DNA of 64,000 nucleotides, taken from Schizochytrium sp. CCTCC M209059. Its lineage: Eukaryota > Sar > Bigyra > Thraustochytrida > Thraustochytriidae. The stretch lies in contig KN805427.1 in NCBI GenBank assembly GCA_000818945.1, forward strand, positions 124,504 through 188,503, given 5' to 3'. The notes under the pieces are model-generated. The model was given only the letters and a program-made list of their open reading frames with translations, was not told where the DNA came from and made no database searches. Position 1 is the first letter of the stretch. Each line of letters starts with the position of its first letter. Shown in pieces: positions 35,599 through 45,331 of this stretch. The position numbers were made by a program, and so were the translations under genes.

Positions 35599-38500
35599 AT
35601 GCCGACGGCGACCTCGGACGGCGGCGCGTACGATGCGCTCCGCGACCCGCACTGCCAGGTAGCAAGACGCAAGCACGTGCAGAAGCGACTGGTCGCCGTC
35701 GAACGCGAGGCCAAGCGCGCACGCGTAGCCGAAAGTACAGGCACCAAAAGTCCAAAAAACAGAAAAGGGAAAAACCACGCAAACGCGGTGGACGCCCTCG
35801 TGCAACGATCGACGTCAACCCAAAGCGGAGGCGTCACCTTTCAGCGCCCGAGTGGAAGCGATCCGCAAAGAGAGGTCGAAGTTCTCAAGTGTATCGTGCT
35901 CCGCGAGAATTACATTGAACGCATACGTGGTCTCTCTGGCGCGGCTCTTGCTGAAAAGCAGCATGAATTCGTCGACCTGGCAGACCTCCTGCGAAGTGTC
36001 ACGGTCGATGTCATCGACAATATTGCAAAGTGGAAGCGCGGTGCCCCCGCGGGCTCTCAGTTTGTATGGAATGGAACGAATTATCTCCTTCGCATCCCTT
36101 CCGATCTCGACTTCCTTCAAAAAAGCAACACCATCACCGCCTGGCTCGGCGCATCCGCGGTACGTAACCCCTTCATGGTGACGCGTACATTGGACGAAAG
36201 TCCGGCCGCCAACGAACCGCTCGTACCCGGTCGCGTGCGCAAACCTAATTCGCCCACGAAAAAGGCCAATCCCTCGCGCAAAAGACCGCGTGGGGCTCCA
36301 GACGGGTCGAGGTCTGCTGCGAAAAACCCATACTCGACCCCCGTCGTGAATGACCCAGACATGCAACTTGCGCCAGCTCCCTCCACGCCGCAGCGGCAAC
36401 AGCGACATGACAAGAATCAAGACGAACTTGCTTCTGCTGATGGGACGTCTCCGTCCCCGACCTTTGCGATCACAGCACCACGCGAAAAGGTCGACATGAT
36501 TCGCGTTCTTGAGGCAGAACGTATAATTCTGCAAGAAGAGGAAATGCATGGCATCTTCACCCGAAACTCCATCGGTCAGGTCGTCCCGGCCGCACTGGGA
36601 AAGGACGAAGCAAACACTCACGGGCGTCATACGCTCAAAGTTCGCGAGCAGCACGCCTCATCAGCAGACGATCAGGGCAGCGAGGTCCCTGCTCGCGACC
36701 GTAGACACTGGCCAAATGGAACCTACATGATGGAGAAGGCTAAGCAAGGCGGCGAAACGAGCCCGTTGCACAGACATCACGCTCGGGGCCGCAAAAGTCT
36801 TCCCAAACGTCGTAGCCGTGGCGCCCAACTCGATCTCGACATTCGGCGTGCAAGAGCCGAGAATGAATCTCTCGAAAAGGACCTTCATGCCATGGAGACA
36901 ATCCTCGAACGTGCGCGGGCTGACCTTGCCACCCTCGAAGCAGAAACAACCCAGGATGAAGTGCAAAATGTTGGCGGTCTCGATGCACCTCAGGATCTCG
37001 CCCGCCGCCAACGCGATGCCCTTGTCAAGGCTTCTTTTGTCTCGAAAACAGAGATCGAGGTAGAGCGTCGACGCATTGATCTCGAGCATCGCGCAAAACT
37101 CCTCGAACGGAAAGAAGCCGTCCAACGTCAGTTCCATGAACGTCAGCTTCAAGACCAACTTCGCATGCGCAAGGAAACGATTGAACGAAAACAGCGACAA
37201 GGTGACGCATTTGCGGCAGCCGTCGACATCCCCGACGGAGAAGTTCCCGAGCACGAATTCGGAGAACCCGTAGACGAAGCCGAGCTGAACCTCGAAGAAG
37301 AGGCGCCTGTGCGCCCTCTCGTTCGCGTCGAAGATGCCGCCGCGATACAGATTGAGCGTGTCGTTCGTGGCCGCCTCGGCCGACTTCGCTTCGCCCACGT
37401 TCATGCTCTCCACTCGCGCTGCGCCCTTTCGATTCAGTCCGTCTGGCGAGGTCATCAGGGCCGCCTGCGTGCCAAGCTCGTGCGCACGCGCCGTGATGCA
37501 AGTGTACTCATCGAAAGCCTTTGGCGTGGCTGCGTAGCGCGCAAGCGGGTCTGGGAGATCCGCACCGCTAAGCGACGTCAAGAGGCTGCGACCCAGATCG
37601 AAAAGCTCTACCGTGGTCTTCGCGGACGCAGGCGTGCCGCCAACAAGCGTCGCCTTCAAGAATATGGCCTTGCAGCGATCGCGCTTACAAACTCCTTTTT
37701 CCAAAGCGACCTTTTAGAGTTGGCTGTAGCTAAAGCCGACGAGATCGAGCCCGAGGCTCTGACGCTTGTCAAGTGCTGTCTTTTGCTCACAGCACGCGGG
37801 ACGTGCGCGCCAGAACCCCACGTCGAGCGTCTCATCAACTGGAAAGCCTGCAAGCGCGGCCTTCGCCGGCCCTACTTCCTCGACAAGGTACGAGCTCTTG
37901 CCATTGCCGCTCGTGCGGGTTGTCTTTACCTCCATGAAGATCGTATCACGGCCGTGCGTCGTCACATGCATGATCCAAACCTTACGGTCAAGCGAATGGC
38001 TTTTCTTAAACGTGGCTCGCGCGCCGCGCAGTTCCTCCTTCAATGGCTTCAAGACATTGTCATTTGTCAGGAAATTGTTCCCGAGTTCATTGAGCCCGGC
38101 GCATACGAGTGGTCCGAGTGGAAGGCCGTCATTGCCGCAGAGGACCCGGAGGGGCTCGAATTATGGGAGCCAGCTGATACGGATTACGATAGCGACGTTA
38201 TCGATCCGGATAATTACGTCCCAGAAGAAATTACTCGTTGCCGAATCACCCGGCCGCGACCCCTTCTCATCGCCATTGCGGATGATGTCCCCTGCGGCGC
38301 ACGCGCCGAAATTTGCGAGCAGCTCAAACGGACGCTGCCGGGAACCTTTGTGCACGTCGCGCACGACAAATTTGAGGTCGATATTCTTCAAGAAATTCTC
38401 GATGGAGGACACTCTATCATCCTCGACGTGACTGTTGGCATGGGCGCGCGTCAACGAAATGCTTTCAATCGTCGCTTTGCCGTTGCACGGTCAACACTAG

Positions 38501-41500
38501 AGCCGCGGCCTATGTTTGTTCTCGTCAAAGGTTGCGATCGAAATCGTGGGCCCCGTGAGCTCAACCAGGGTGCTCGCAATGCTGAGAGTAGGAATTGGCC
38601 ACCGTCCATTCTCGCCGAGGAAGAACGATACACAGGCGTCGACTCGGTCGCCAGAGCCGTGCTGTCCACAAGCTCCCGGGACAACGATGAGGATTACAAC
38701 GATCACAGCGACTATGATGATGACAACGACGACGATAAGAGTAGAGATCTCGACTGTGCTGGTGGCCTTAGAAACCGCAAAGATGCCTCGGCGCTTGTGA
38801 ACACGAGCTCTTCGTCGTTCGCGCACAAGGACCCAGAGACTGTGAACACGCGCCTGAAGCTGTATTTGGAGGACAGATGCTCGGCAGAGTTCCTTTTTGC
38901 CTCGCCGTCCAGTAAGCGCCAGCTAATCGAGCTTTCCAAGGCAAAAAACCCACCACCGGCCCTCGTCATGATCCTCGAAACGGTCATCATCCTGCTTACG
39001 CCTCACCAAACCTTTTCCGGTCCCGAAAACCGTGTCGGGGCAGTTTCCTGGGAACAGGCTCTACCTCTGCTCGACCTAAGCACAGGCGATCTCTCTGAAC
39101 GCATGGCAGCAGTGGATGTGCACAATATCCCTGTTGACAACGTCAATGCCATCTTCGAGTACTTTGCCCACGATGGCTTTCCCAAGGAAGGCGGCGCGCC
39201 CCACGAAGCCATCGTGAGCTACCCAATTGCCGGTACGCTCTTATGGTGGGTCCGGTCTGTCGCCGGTTTCGCTCGCTTGCTCGACGAAGAAGGTGGGCCT
39301 CCGCAAGTTGTTTCAAAAGCATCGAGTCCCGTCTTCTCCTCGGTTGTCATTGTCCGCGACGGAATTCAAAAGTTCCCGTCCGGCTACGAGCCTCGGCAGG
39401 ATCATTGGCCGACCCAATGCAACGGTGATTTGGCCATGCAGAGCGACGGTTGGAAACGCGCCCTCGTCAGTCTCATGTCCGTGACGCTCCGAGACGTCAA
39501 AGTCTACAGCGCCTCAATCACGGTCCCCGCATATGAGTCGCCGACCACGCACCTTGCCCCACAGGCGAAAAAGGCTGCCATGCAAGCTGTCACGCGCGTC
39601 CGTCTCGTTGTATCGATCCACCGGGACCCCATCACAGAAGCTTTCTTCTTTCTAGCCTACGTGCCACGAGACAGTGCCAATTATACAGCTGTGATTCCTG
39701 TCAAGGACATCAACAAGCTGCTCGGACCGAACTCGGTGGAGATGCGGGATCCGCGCCGCCCTCCGCGAGACGATGTGCAGCTGTACCGGCGACTCCTCGA
39801 GCTCTTGGCGCTTGAGCGACCACGCCAGCGCGTTTTTGGTGCGCCCCCACACCCTTACGAGCTTCGGCTTCGCCGCAAGCGACAACGCCTCCTCCGTACG
39901 GCACGTAAGCTCGATGCAACAATGGCTACAATCACCGCCTCTGAGCTCGCGCCCGGCGAGCTGTTGCTCGATGCCTACGAAGCGGCCACCTCGCGCGCCT
40001 TGAGCGTCCGTGTTGACCAGGAAGCGGTCGAGCGTATCTGCAAGGCTACTTCCTCAAATCGGGAACGCAAAGATCTCTTGTCCAAGCGGGGCAATCGTAT
40101 GGTTTTGCATCTTGTGGACCGTCTCTCCATTCGTCGTGCCACAACGCGACGACCCGCCGAACTCATCGTGCATCATGGTGTAATTCCTGGCCGTAAAATC
40201 TTTGAAGGTAGCGTGGTGCTTTCGAGCAAGAAGCACGTTGTCTCTGTCCATGTCGCGACGGCCACCAAAGCGCTTCGCGTGGTCACCTATTATCCTCCGA
40301 CCAGCTATCGTGCCGAGTTTCTACTTTCTGCGCGCGCGCGTCTACAGCTCTTGGGTTCCTTGAACGAAGGTGACCGAGATCGCTGGCTTGAAAAACTCTT
40401 TGCGCGCCTTCATCTTCACAAACCAGGAAGCATCTCGAGCTTCGGTCGCACAATGAGCGGATCTTCCGAAGTCTCTGACACGGACGAACGAGTTGCTGTT
40501 CTCGACAAGTCAATCCACAAGCTCACCCACCGCGTACAACGCCTTGACCTCGACCACGATCCAGCGAAACCCAGAGGTGCTCTTCTTGTTCTTGAGTTTT
40601 GCATCTCGCCAACGCAGGTCCGAATCCAAGGGCAAGATGATGACCGCTTCTATGAGGATGATCTCCAGGACGACAGTATTCTTGCCAACTTTCGCGAGGG
40701 CGCAGAGCCGACAGAAGTGCTCGACATCATGGCTTATGACAAGGTCTCTGGCGCGCGATATAGACTCGGGCTCTCTGACGAGCAAATGGATCAGCTTCTC
40801 GGTACGAGCGAGTCTTTTGACGGCTCTGAGGCCTCGTTTGCAGCACTTGCGGCAACGCTGCGTCTGCAGGACCCCAAGGACTCAGATGTGACCACGATCA
40901 ACGATCGGCGCAAGAAAAATGTTGTCGGAAAGGTTTCACAGTGGATCAAGTCCAAGGCCAAGGCTAGTGCGTCCGCGAGTGGCGCCGACGATCCCTCTCT
41001 CCTCGTTGCAATTCATGAAGCCTCGGGCACGATCGTGCGAAGTGCCGAGACAAAGCTTCCCGAACGCGAAAAACCAAGTGTGCTAGAGTCTGCACGCGAC
41101 ACCACGGCCGCTGCAGATTCGCCATCCGTCGCGGCGCAGATGCCAAGTTTACCAGAAGTCATCTCTGCCGAAGTCTTCGTCGAGAATCTTGATGCCACCC
41201 GATCAATCCCAGTCGGCGAGAGAAGCAGCAAGCCATCGGGCCTGCTCGTGTACCGTCACGGTCACAAGATTGGCCAAGCGGAGGGGCGATATGTCATCTT
41301 TGAAGTCTGGCGTCAGAACAGTATCGATAACACCCAGGATGCAGCGGGCAACCGATTTAATCACCCAGTGTCTCCTCTTCATGCCTACCGTCTCGAGGCA
41401 TACGAGCCGGCGACCGAGCACCGCGCAGCGATTGTACTCGACACAGCCGATAGTCTGCGGGCTGCTGTCGGAGGTCGCCAAGACCTCCTCGCTGCAGACA

Positions 41501-43032
41501 GGGAAGGGGCGCTTATCGCTTTCCTTCTCCAGGAACGTCTCTATTTGGACCCGGATGCGAACGCGCTCTCGCTTTGTGTCGCTCAGTCGCGTCTCTATTC
41601 GGTCGACAAGGTCACACCCGTGCAAAAGAACATGTTTGTCGATGCTACATGGAACAGCTCGCAGGACTCGCGAGGAGGCAGCGGCGAAGATGGCGCCATT
41701 CTTGTCCTCCCCACACACGCTCACACAGAGACGCAAGAGCGTGGATTTAAGATTCTCAGCGTGGGTCACTCGGTACCCTTGCAGCACGAGACGACCTCGG
41801 GCCTTGCCGAGGTCAACGTCCTCACCTTTTTTGAGGACGGCATGGACGAGCTGTACAAGGAGCAGGGCGGCGGCCGCGCCCCACGACTTCGCATCTATGC
41901 ATACAATCCGCAGCGTCAAACCAATATTGTTCTCTCCCTGCAAGGTCCGGACCTCATCGAGGCGCTCGAGGGTGATCGCCTGATGTTGGCTGCGCACCGA
42001 CGTCAAGAAATGGTTCGTCAGCTCGTCCCGCTTTTGCGAATTCGCCGGAGCCTTGACCCGTCCGTACCGGATGTGCTCCTCTTGCCGTGGGCAAAACTTC
42101 GCCGAGAGCGTCTCTTTGCGGCGCCTCCACCTACCAAGGGAAGCAAGATCAAGGCTGCGACGGCGCAAGAGGGTCTCAAGCTCTTTTCCACGGGCATGTT
42201 CACTTCGAGTGGCGTTTCCGTCATCATCACTGCGCAGCTCGTATCCGCCACGGGATCTTCTGCTGAGCTGACTATGGCCGATGGGCATGATCCTGCGGCA
42301 ACACTCTGGCTTCAGGTCTATGAGCCCGCACGAGGACTCAAGGCCTTTGTACGAGTGCCAGAAATTAACGAGACACGGGCAATTTTACACGCCGCTCGGG
42401 GAGGCGCAAAGCAGGCGGGGCTCACGCGCCAACTTATCGTCGAGCTCCTGCGTGCTCGCCTGCACCTACAGCATCTGCACGATGAAGCGGACGGCCAAAC
42501 AGCGCTTGTCGCAAACCTTGACGGCGTGGAGACGCCCGAGGAGGCTGAAGCACACTTGAAGATGATGTCTGAAGTTGGCGTTGGTGTGTCCGTCGAGGAT
42601 GTCGCCGGCGAGCATCATCCCATGCCGGAGCCCGTCTCACCGGATGGCGCCACCAGCAGCGACAAGCTTTATCTGTTGCCGAGTGTTGTCAGTGGAGCAC
42701 TTCTTGCCAAACGCGTTGGCAAACTCTCTGGCATGTACACGGTGCTCACTGCGCACGCCCTGGTCGACAAGGACGACGAAACCAATGTCCGTGGCGTTCA
42801 TGTGCGTGCTTACTGCCCAACAGTCTCACAGCAAGCCTCGACATCTGTCGAAATGGAAAGACATCAGGTAGAGCAAGGCGAAGAGCCCCTCAAGGCATTT
42901 GCGGAGGCTGTGCTCGGATCCGCAGAGATCGAGTTTGACGGGGTACAAGCGCATATGAAAGTCATCGTTAAAGCAAGCGCTGTCCATGCTAGTGCGAACG
43001 TGGCTCAAAACGTCGAAGAAAACGCGGGGTAG
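35599..43032 (+). CDS. Giant IQ-motif protein with degenerate P-loop-kinase-like segment and a novel repeated C-terminal module
   Basis: A 2,477-residue product starts at the ATG at 35599. The N-terminus is basic and low complexity; coiled coil spans ~411-534. Four IQ-type helices lie at ~579-684 (IQIERVVRGRLGR, SIQSVWRGHQGR, LIESLWRGC, QIEKLYRGLRGR). Residues ~884-987 look like a nucleoside-kinase-type fold (LLIAIADDVPCG…, then a DGGHSIILDV strand), but without the glycine-lysine of a Walker A loop, so it is probably inactive. An acidic tract follows (~1025-1050). From ~1274 to ~2447 seven or eight copies of a ~100-150-residue module recur, each with two β-strands, an 'L-x-x-Y-x-P' strand end (AYEP, AYNP, VYEP, AYCP, YYPP) and a helical segment ending in 'LLxxRLxL'. 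I do not recognise this module. Calmodulin binding is inferred from the IQ motifs; cellular role unknown. Confidence 0.82.
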   Translation: MPTATSDGGAYDALRDPHCQVARRKHVQKRLVAVEREAKRARVAESTGTKSPKNRKGKNHANAVDALVQRSTSTQSGGVTFQRPSGSDPQREVEVLKCIVLRENYIERIRGLSGAALAEKQHEFVDLADLLRSVTVDVIDNIAKWKRGAPAGSQFVWNGTNYLLRIPSDLDFLQKSNTITAWLGASAVRNPFMVTRTLDESPAANEPLVPGRVRKPNSPTKKANPSRKRPRGAPDGSRSAAKNPYSTPVVNDPDMQLAPAPSTPQRQQRHDKNQDELASADGTSPSPTFAITAPREKVDMIRVLEAERIILQEEEMHGIFTRNSIGQVVPAALGKDEANTHGRHTLKVREQHASSADDQGSEVPARDRRHWPNGTYMMEKAKQGGETSPLHRHHARGRKSLPKRRSRGAQLDLDIRRARAENESLEKDLHAMETILERARADLATLEAETTQDEVQNVGGLDAPQDLARRQRDALVKASFVSKTEIEVERRRIDLEHRAKLLERKEAVQRQFHERQLQDQLRMRKETIERKQRQGDAFAAAVDIPDGEVPEHEFGEPVDEAELNLEEEAPVRPLVRVEDAAAIQIERVVRGRLGRLRFAHVHALHSRCALSIQSVWRGHQGRLRAKLVRTRRDASVLIESLWRGCVARKRVWEIRTAKRRQEAATQIEKLYRGLRGRRRAANKRRLQEYGLAAIALTNSFFQSDLLELAVAKADEIEPEALTLVKCCLLLTARGTCAPEPHVERLINWKACKRGLRRPYFLDKVRALAIAARAGCLYLHEDRITAVRRHMHDPNLTVKRMAFLKRGSRAAQFLLQWLQDIVICQEIVPEFIEPGAYEWSEWKAVIAAEDPEGLELWEPADTDYDSDVIDPDNYVPEEITRCRITRPRPLLIAIADDVPCGARAEICEQLKRTLPGTFVHVAHDKFEVDILQEILDGGHSIILDVTVGMGARQRNAFNRRFAVARSTLEPRPMFVLVKGCDRNRGPRELNQGARNAESRNWPPSILAEEERYTGVDSVARAVLSTSSRDNDEDYNDHSDYDDDNDDDKSRDLDCAGGLRNRKDASALVNTSSSSFAHKDPETVNTRLKLYLEDRCSAEFLFASPSSKRQLIELSKAKNPPPALVMILETVIILLTPHQTFSGPENRVGAVSWEQALPLLDLSTGDLSERMAAVDVHNIPVDNVNAIFEYFAHDGFPKEGGAPHEAIVSYPIAGTLLWWVRSVAGFARLLDEEGGPPQVVSKASSPVFSSVVIVRDGIQKFPSGYEPRQDHWPTQCNGDLAMQSDGWKRALVSLMSVTLRDVKVYSASITVPAYESPTTHLAPQAKKAAMQAVTRVRLVVSIHRDPITEAFFFLAYVPRDSANYTAVIPVKDINKLLGPNSVEMRDPRRPPRDDVQLYRRLLELLALERPRQRVFGAPPHPYELRLRRKRQRLLRTARKLDATMATITASELAPGELLLDAYEAATSRALSVRVDQEAVERICKATSSNRERKDLLSKRGNRMVLHLVDRLSIRRATTRRPAELIVHHGVIPGRKIFEGSVVLSSKKHVVSVHVATATKALRVVTYYPPTSYRAEFLLSARARLQLLGSLNEGDRDRWLEKLFARLHLHKPGSISSFGRTMSGSSEVSDTDERVAVLDKSIHKLTHRVQRLDLDHDPAKPRGALLVLEFCISPTQVRIQGQDDDRFYEDDLQDDSILANFREGAEPTEVLDIMAYDKVSGARYRLGLSDEQMDQLLGTSESFDGSEASFAALAATLRLQDPKDSDVTTINDRRKKNVVGKVSQWIKSKAKASASASGADDPSLLVAIHEASGTIVRSAETKLPEREKPSVLESARDTTAAADSPSVAAQMPSLPEVISAEVFVENLDATRSIPVGERSSKPSGLLVYRHGHKIGQAEGRYVIFEVWRQNSIDNTQDAAGNRFNHPVSPLHAYRLEAYEPATEHRAAIVLDTADSLRAAVGGRQDLLAADREGALIAFLLQERLYLDPDANALSLCVAQSRLYSVDKVTPVQKNMFVDATWNSSQDSRGGSGEDGAILVLPTHAHTETQERGFKILSVGHSVPLQHETTSGLAEVNVLTFFEDGMDELYKEQGGGRAPRLRIYAYNPQRQTNIVLSLQGPDLIEALEGDRLMLAAHRRQEMVRQLVPLLRIRRSLDPSVPDVLLLPWAKLRRERLFAAPPPTKGSKIKAATAQEGLKLFSTGMFTSSGVSVIITAQLVSATGSSAELTMADGHDPAATLWLQVYEPARGLKAFVRVPEINETRAILHAARGGAKQAGLTRQLIVELLRARLHLQHLHDEADGQTALVANLDGVETPEEAEAHLKMMSEVGVGVSVEDVAGEHHPMPEPVSPDGATSSDKLYLLPSVVSGALLAKRVGKLSGMYTVLTAHALVDKDDETNVRGVHVRAYCPTVSQQASTSVEMERHQVEQGEEPLKAFAEAVLGSAEIEFDGVQAHMKVIVKASAVHASANVAQNVEENAG

Positions 43033-43432
43033 GCCTTCCTGCAAAAATAGAAGAGGGAAACCAACAAATTAGGGTAGCGAAGATATTCAGGATTTGTAGA
43101 TTAGATTACCCTTTTTGACTCATGCAAGGTAGAACTTTTTCGCTTGAATCCTTTTACCAATGACACCGGCCTTTGGCTGGTGATTTTCGAGGGCTAGGCT
43201 GGGTTATGCGAGGCCGGGCTGGGCTCAGCCGAGCCGAGCCGAGCCGAGCCGAGCTGAGCGACTACTTACATCTCTTGACTGACAGAAATCCCGAATCTAA
43301 TAGAGAGCGAAAAGAATTCGTTCTCCAATTATTACCGCGCAATCGTCAAGCAAGCTTACCACATGATGCGGCTTGCTACCCAGCCATCAATCACGGCTAC
43401 TCTTGCTGCATTTTTTTTTCTTTTCTTTTTTT
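43033..43432. other. Convergent 3' intergenic region
   Basis: This 400-bp spacer lies between the stops of the IQ gene (plus) and the LRR gene (minus). It contains a GCCGA pentamer array and a T/C-rich tract near 43410-43435. No canonical AATAAA is evident on the plus strand, so polyadenylation signals are probably non-canonical. Confidence 0.55.
43215..43258. repeat. (GCCGA)n pentamer array
   Basis: About six GCCGA units, with imperfect GGGCT-type units on the left, sit in the convergent spacer. Confidence 0.8.
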
Positions 43433-44092
43433 CTAAACGAGCAATCGTTCGGCAACCTTTTTCCGTGTCCGAAGACTCCGTTTGACAAGGCGACGACGTT
43501 CTTCCGCATTCGTTAGAACCGGAAACATGTCTTGTAGACATTGAATAGACCATGGAAGCTCTTGGATTGGGTTGTGCTGGAAATTGACAATGTGCAGGTT
43601 TGGCAATGACTTGGTATTGAGACCTTCGGGCATGCGCTCGATTGCATTGTGACGGGCGTCAATGGACTCGAGCTGTACAAGATCAACAATGCCATCACAC
43701 AAAGAGGTCAGACGATTGTTTCCAATGTAGAGCTCGCGTAAGTTGGAGAGCTGTCCGATGGAGTCAGGTAGCTGGGTGAGCTTGTTGTGTTGGAGTTGCA
43801 GCTTCCGCAGACTTCCGCAGCTTCCGAGGCTATCGGGCAGAGCGCGAAGCTTGTTCTCAGATAAATTTAGAATTTCCAAGCTGCTCAATAAATCCATAGT
43901 CTTAGGCAAATACTCCAATGCATTTCCTCTCAGGTTGAGCGTGCGCACGAACGTGACGCCAAAGACATCGCCGGGAAAAATCTCGAGCCGGAGACTCGCG
44001 AGGTTGAGCTCATCTTTTCCTGTCTGTGCGCATTCGGCGATGCGCGCGTTGGTGGCGTCCTGGTCGCCACTGTGCACGATTCCTCCGTCCAT
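43433..44092 (-). CDS. Leucine-rich repeat protein
   Basis: The frame stays open to 44122, but that upstream codon is GTG. The first ATG is at 44092, giving 219 residues beginning MDGGIVHSG. Six 23-residue LRRs of the 'typical' LxxLxLxxNxLxxLPxxhxxLxx type run through the middle (RTLNLRGNALEYLP, EILNLSENKLRALP, RKLQLQHNKLTQLP, RELYIGNNRLTSL, ESIDARHNAIERMP, HIVNFQHNPIQELP). A short N-terminal cap and a basic C-terminus (RRRLVKRSLRTRKKVAERLLV region) flank them. The length and layout resemble LRRC57-like small LRR proteins, a protein-interaction scaffold class. It has no signal peptide or transmembrane helix, so it is probably cytosolic. Partner unknown. Confidence 0.82.
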   Translation of the reverse strand: MDGGIVHSGDQDATNARIAECAQTGKDELNLASLRLEIFPGDVFGVTFVRTLNLRGNALEYLPKTMDLLSSLEILNLSENKLRALPDSLGSCGSLRKLQLQHNKLTQLPDSIGQLSNLRELYIGNNRLTSLCDGIVDLVQLESIDARHNAIERMPEGLNTKSLPNLHIVNFQHNPIQELPWSIQCLQDMFPVLTNAEERRRLVKRSLRTRKKVAERLLV

Positions 44093-44508
44093 CGCACCTC
44101 GCTGATTGATCTTTCTTTCCACAAGGCTGAGAATCTCATGGGAAAAAGGACGCGGAGCTCAAATTCTCAAGGATGTATCCGTTCATTCAAATTGAGTTGT
44201 GCAATCGATTCTCTGGAACTTTTGTCTCCCTACTAGAGGTGTGTATTACAGGCGATGATGGTTCCCACACGGGACACATTCCGGGCGCGAGCCCTGCGCT
44301 GCCCATCACACTCCCTAAAAATGGATTTCTCGCGCGCTATGTGGCGGCTGGCCGCCTCGCGCTCTGGTCGACGAGAGTATACATAGTACAGCGAGTGGTT
44401 GGGTGAGTGGGAGGCAGATCAAGCAGTCCCGCCTCGAAGGACCAACCGTACTACCCGTCTGGGGTTCACGCGCGTGGCACACGGCGCTGCGCTAAACTGC
44501 TCAAGAAG
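44093..44508. promoter_or_regulatory. Divergent intergenic region between the LRR and CaaX-protein genes
   Basis: A 416-bp spacer contains both promoters. A TATACATA sequence at about 44378, ~125 bp before the plus-strand ATG, is a possible TATA-like element. The plus-strand frame is open further left from GTG/TTG codons, which I rejected as starts. Confidence 0.4.
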
Positions 44509-45015
44509 ATGGCGCTCGCCTGGGACGAGGACTACGAGGGGCTGGGCCTTGAGGAGCAGAACAATGTTGCTCATGGGTACCGCCGAGACCTGGATCTAGA
44601 TGAGGTGGATCAGCACCTGCTCGGGTCTGACGGCGTGGGCATCTTTCGCGCGGGAGACGACCTCGACGAGGATTTCATTTCTTGCGAAGAGTCTGGAAGT
44701 GAAAGCGAGGATGACGAGGAGGAAGAAGAAAAGGACCAAGATCCGCTTCTTGCCGCGCTGAAGAGCAAGCTGAGAAACCGATTCGCCAAAGAAAACAAAC
44801 GAGTACGACCAAAAAACCGACGCTCGTCTCCCGCTCAAACCTTTTACGACCTGGAGCGGAAGAATAGCAAGGTGAAGGTGACGTCGATCGAGACGCCCCA
44901 GGATGCCGCGCAAGAACTTTTGCGCATAATGAGCTCAAGCAGTCTTTTGAAGGATAGTCAACCTCTGAAGGACCTCGCCAAGGACCCCAACTGTCTCTGT
45001 TGTACAATTCTATAG
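44509..45015 (+). CDS. Acidic 168-residue protein with C-terminal CaaX-type prenylation box
   Basis: The first ATG (AAGAAG-ATG-G) is at 44509, giving a protein starting MALAWDEDYEGLG. The middle is strongly acidic (Glu/Asp run at about residues 66-80), followed by a basic helix (KSKLRNRFAKENKRVRPKNRR) and a Ser-rich helix. The protein ends CLCCTIL: the last four residues, C-T-I-L, fit a CaaX box, and a terminal Leu favours geranylgeranyltransferase I in known systems. The neighbouring cysteines are candidate palmitoylation sites. Inference: a peripheral membrane protein anchored by lipid, with the basic patch perhaps helping. It has no GTPase motifs, so it is not a Rho/Rab protein. I do not recognise the family. 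Confidence 0.65.
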   Translation: MALAWDEDYEGLGLEEQNNVAHGYRRDLDLDEVDQHLLGSDGVGIFRAGDDLDEDFISCEESGSESEDDEEEEEKDQDPLLAALKSKLRNRFAKENKRVRPKNRRSSPAQTFYDLERKNSKVKVTSIETPQDAAQELLRIMSSSSLLKDSQPLKDLAKDPNCLCCTIL

Positions 45016-45331
45016 CTTCTACGGCACACATGAAGACACTTTCCCAACAGGTTTTCAACGCAAGGAGGCAAAGAATGATGAAAACGAGCGACATAAAACT
45101 CAAATTTTGGTGGCAAGTTCTCTACTCTTTTTCTTTCCTTTTTATGAATTTTGTGCGCGCAAGCTTCATTGCAAACCCTGTCCTTCCAGCATCGCCGCCT
45201 CCAAAGCATGCAGGAGAAGGTATGGCAAGTGCCTTGCTCTTCTCTTTTTTCTTTTTTTCTTTTTTTTTTTGTCTTTTTTCTCGATGTTCTGTGCCTGTAG
45301 GCTTCATTGCAACTTTTATGTTTCGGCCTTT
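45016..45331. other. Convergent 3' intergenic region with T-rich tract
   Basis: This 316-bp spacer lies between the CaaX-protein stop and the amidotransferase-WD40 stop. A T-dominated tract (~45236-45285) followed by CTGTAG looks like a 3' splice site, but no coding exon follows. It more likely belongs to 3' UTR/termination sequence. A GCTTCATTGCAA word is present twice (45164 and 45301). Confidence 0.5.

Noticed and set aside
34389..35837. 482-codon minus-strand frame and related frames over the GGCAA array
   Set aside because: Open only because the pentamer has no stop in any frame; encodes a monotonous CLALP-type repeat.
44093..44122. Ten-residue N-terminal extension of the LRR protein
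   Set aside because: It would start at GTG; the ATG at 44092 is used.
44407..44508. N-terminal extension of the CaaX protein
   Set aside because: It would need a GTG start; the first ATG is at 44509.
45220..45300. Possible small intron (GTATGG…CTGTAG) in the convergent spacer
   Set aside because: No coding sequence on either side; probably the chance product of a T-rich 3' region.
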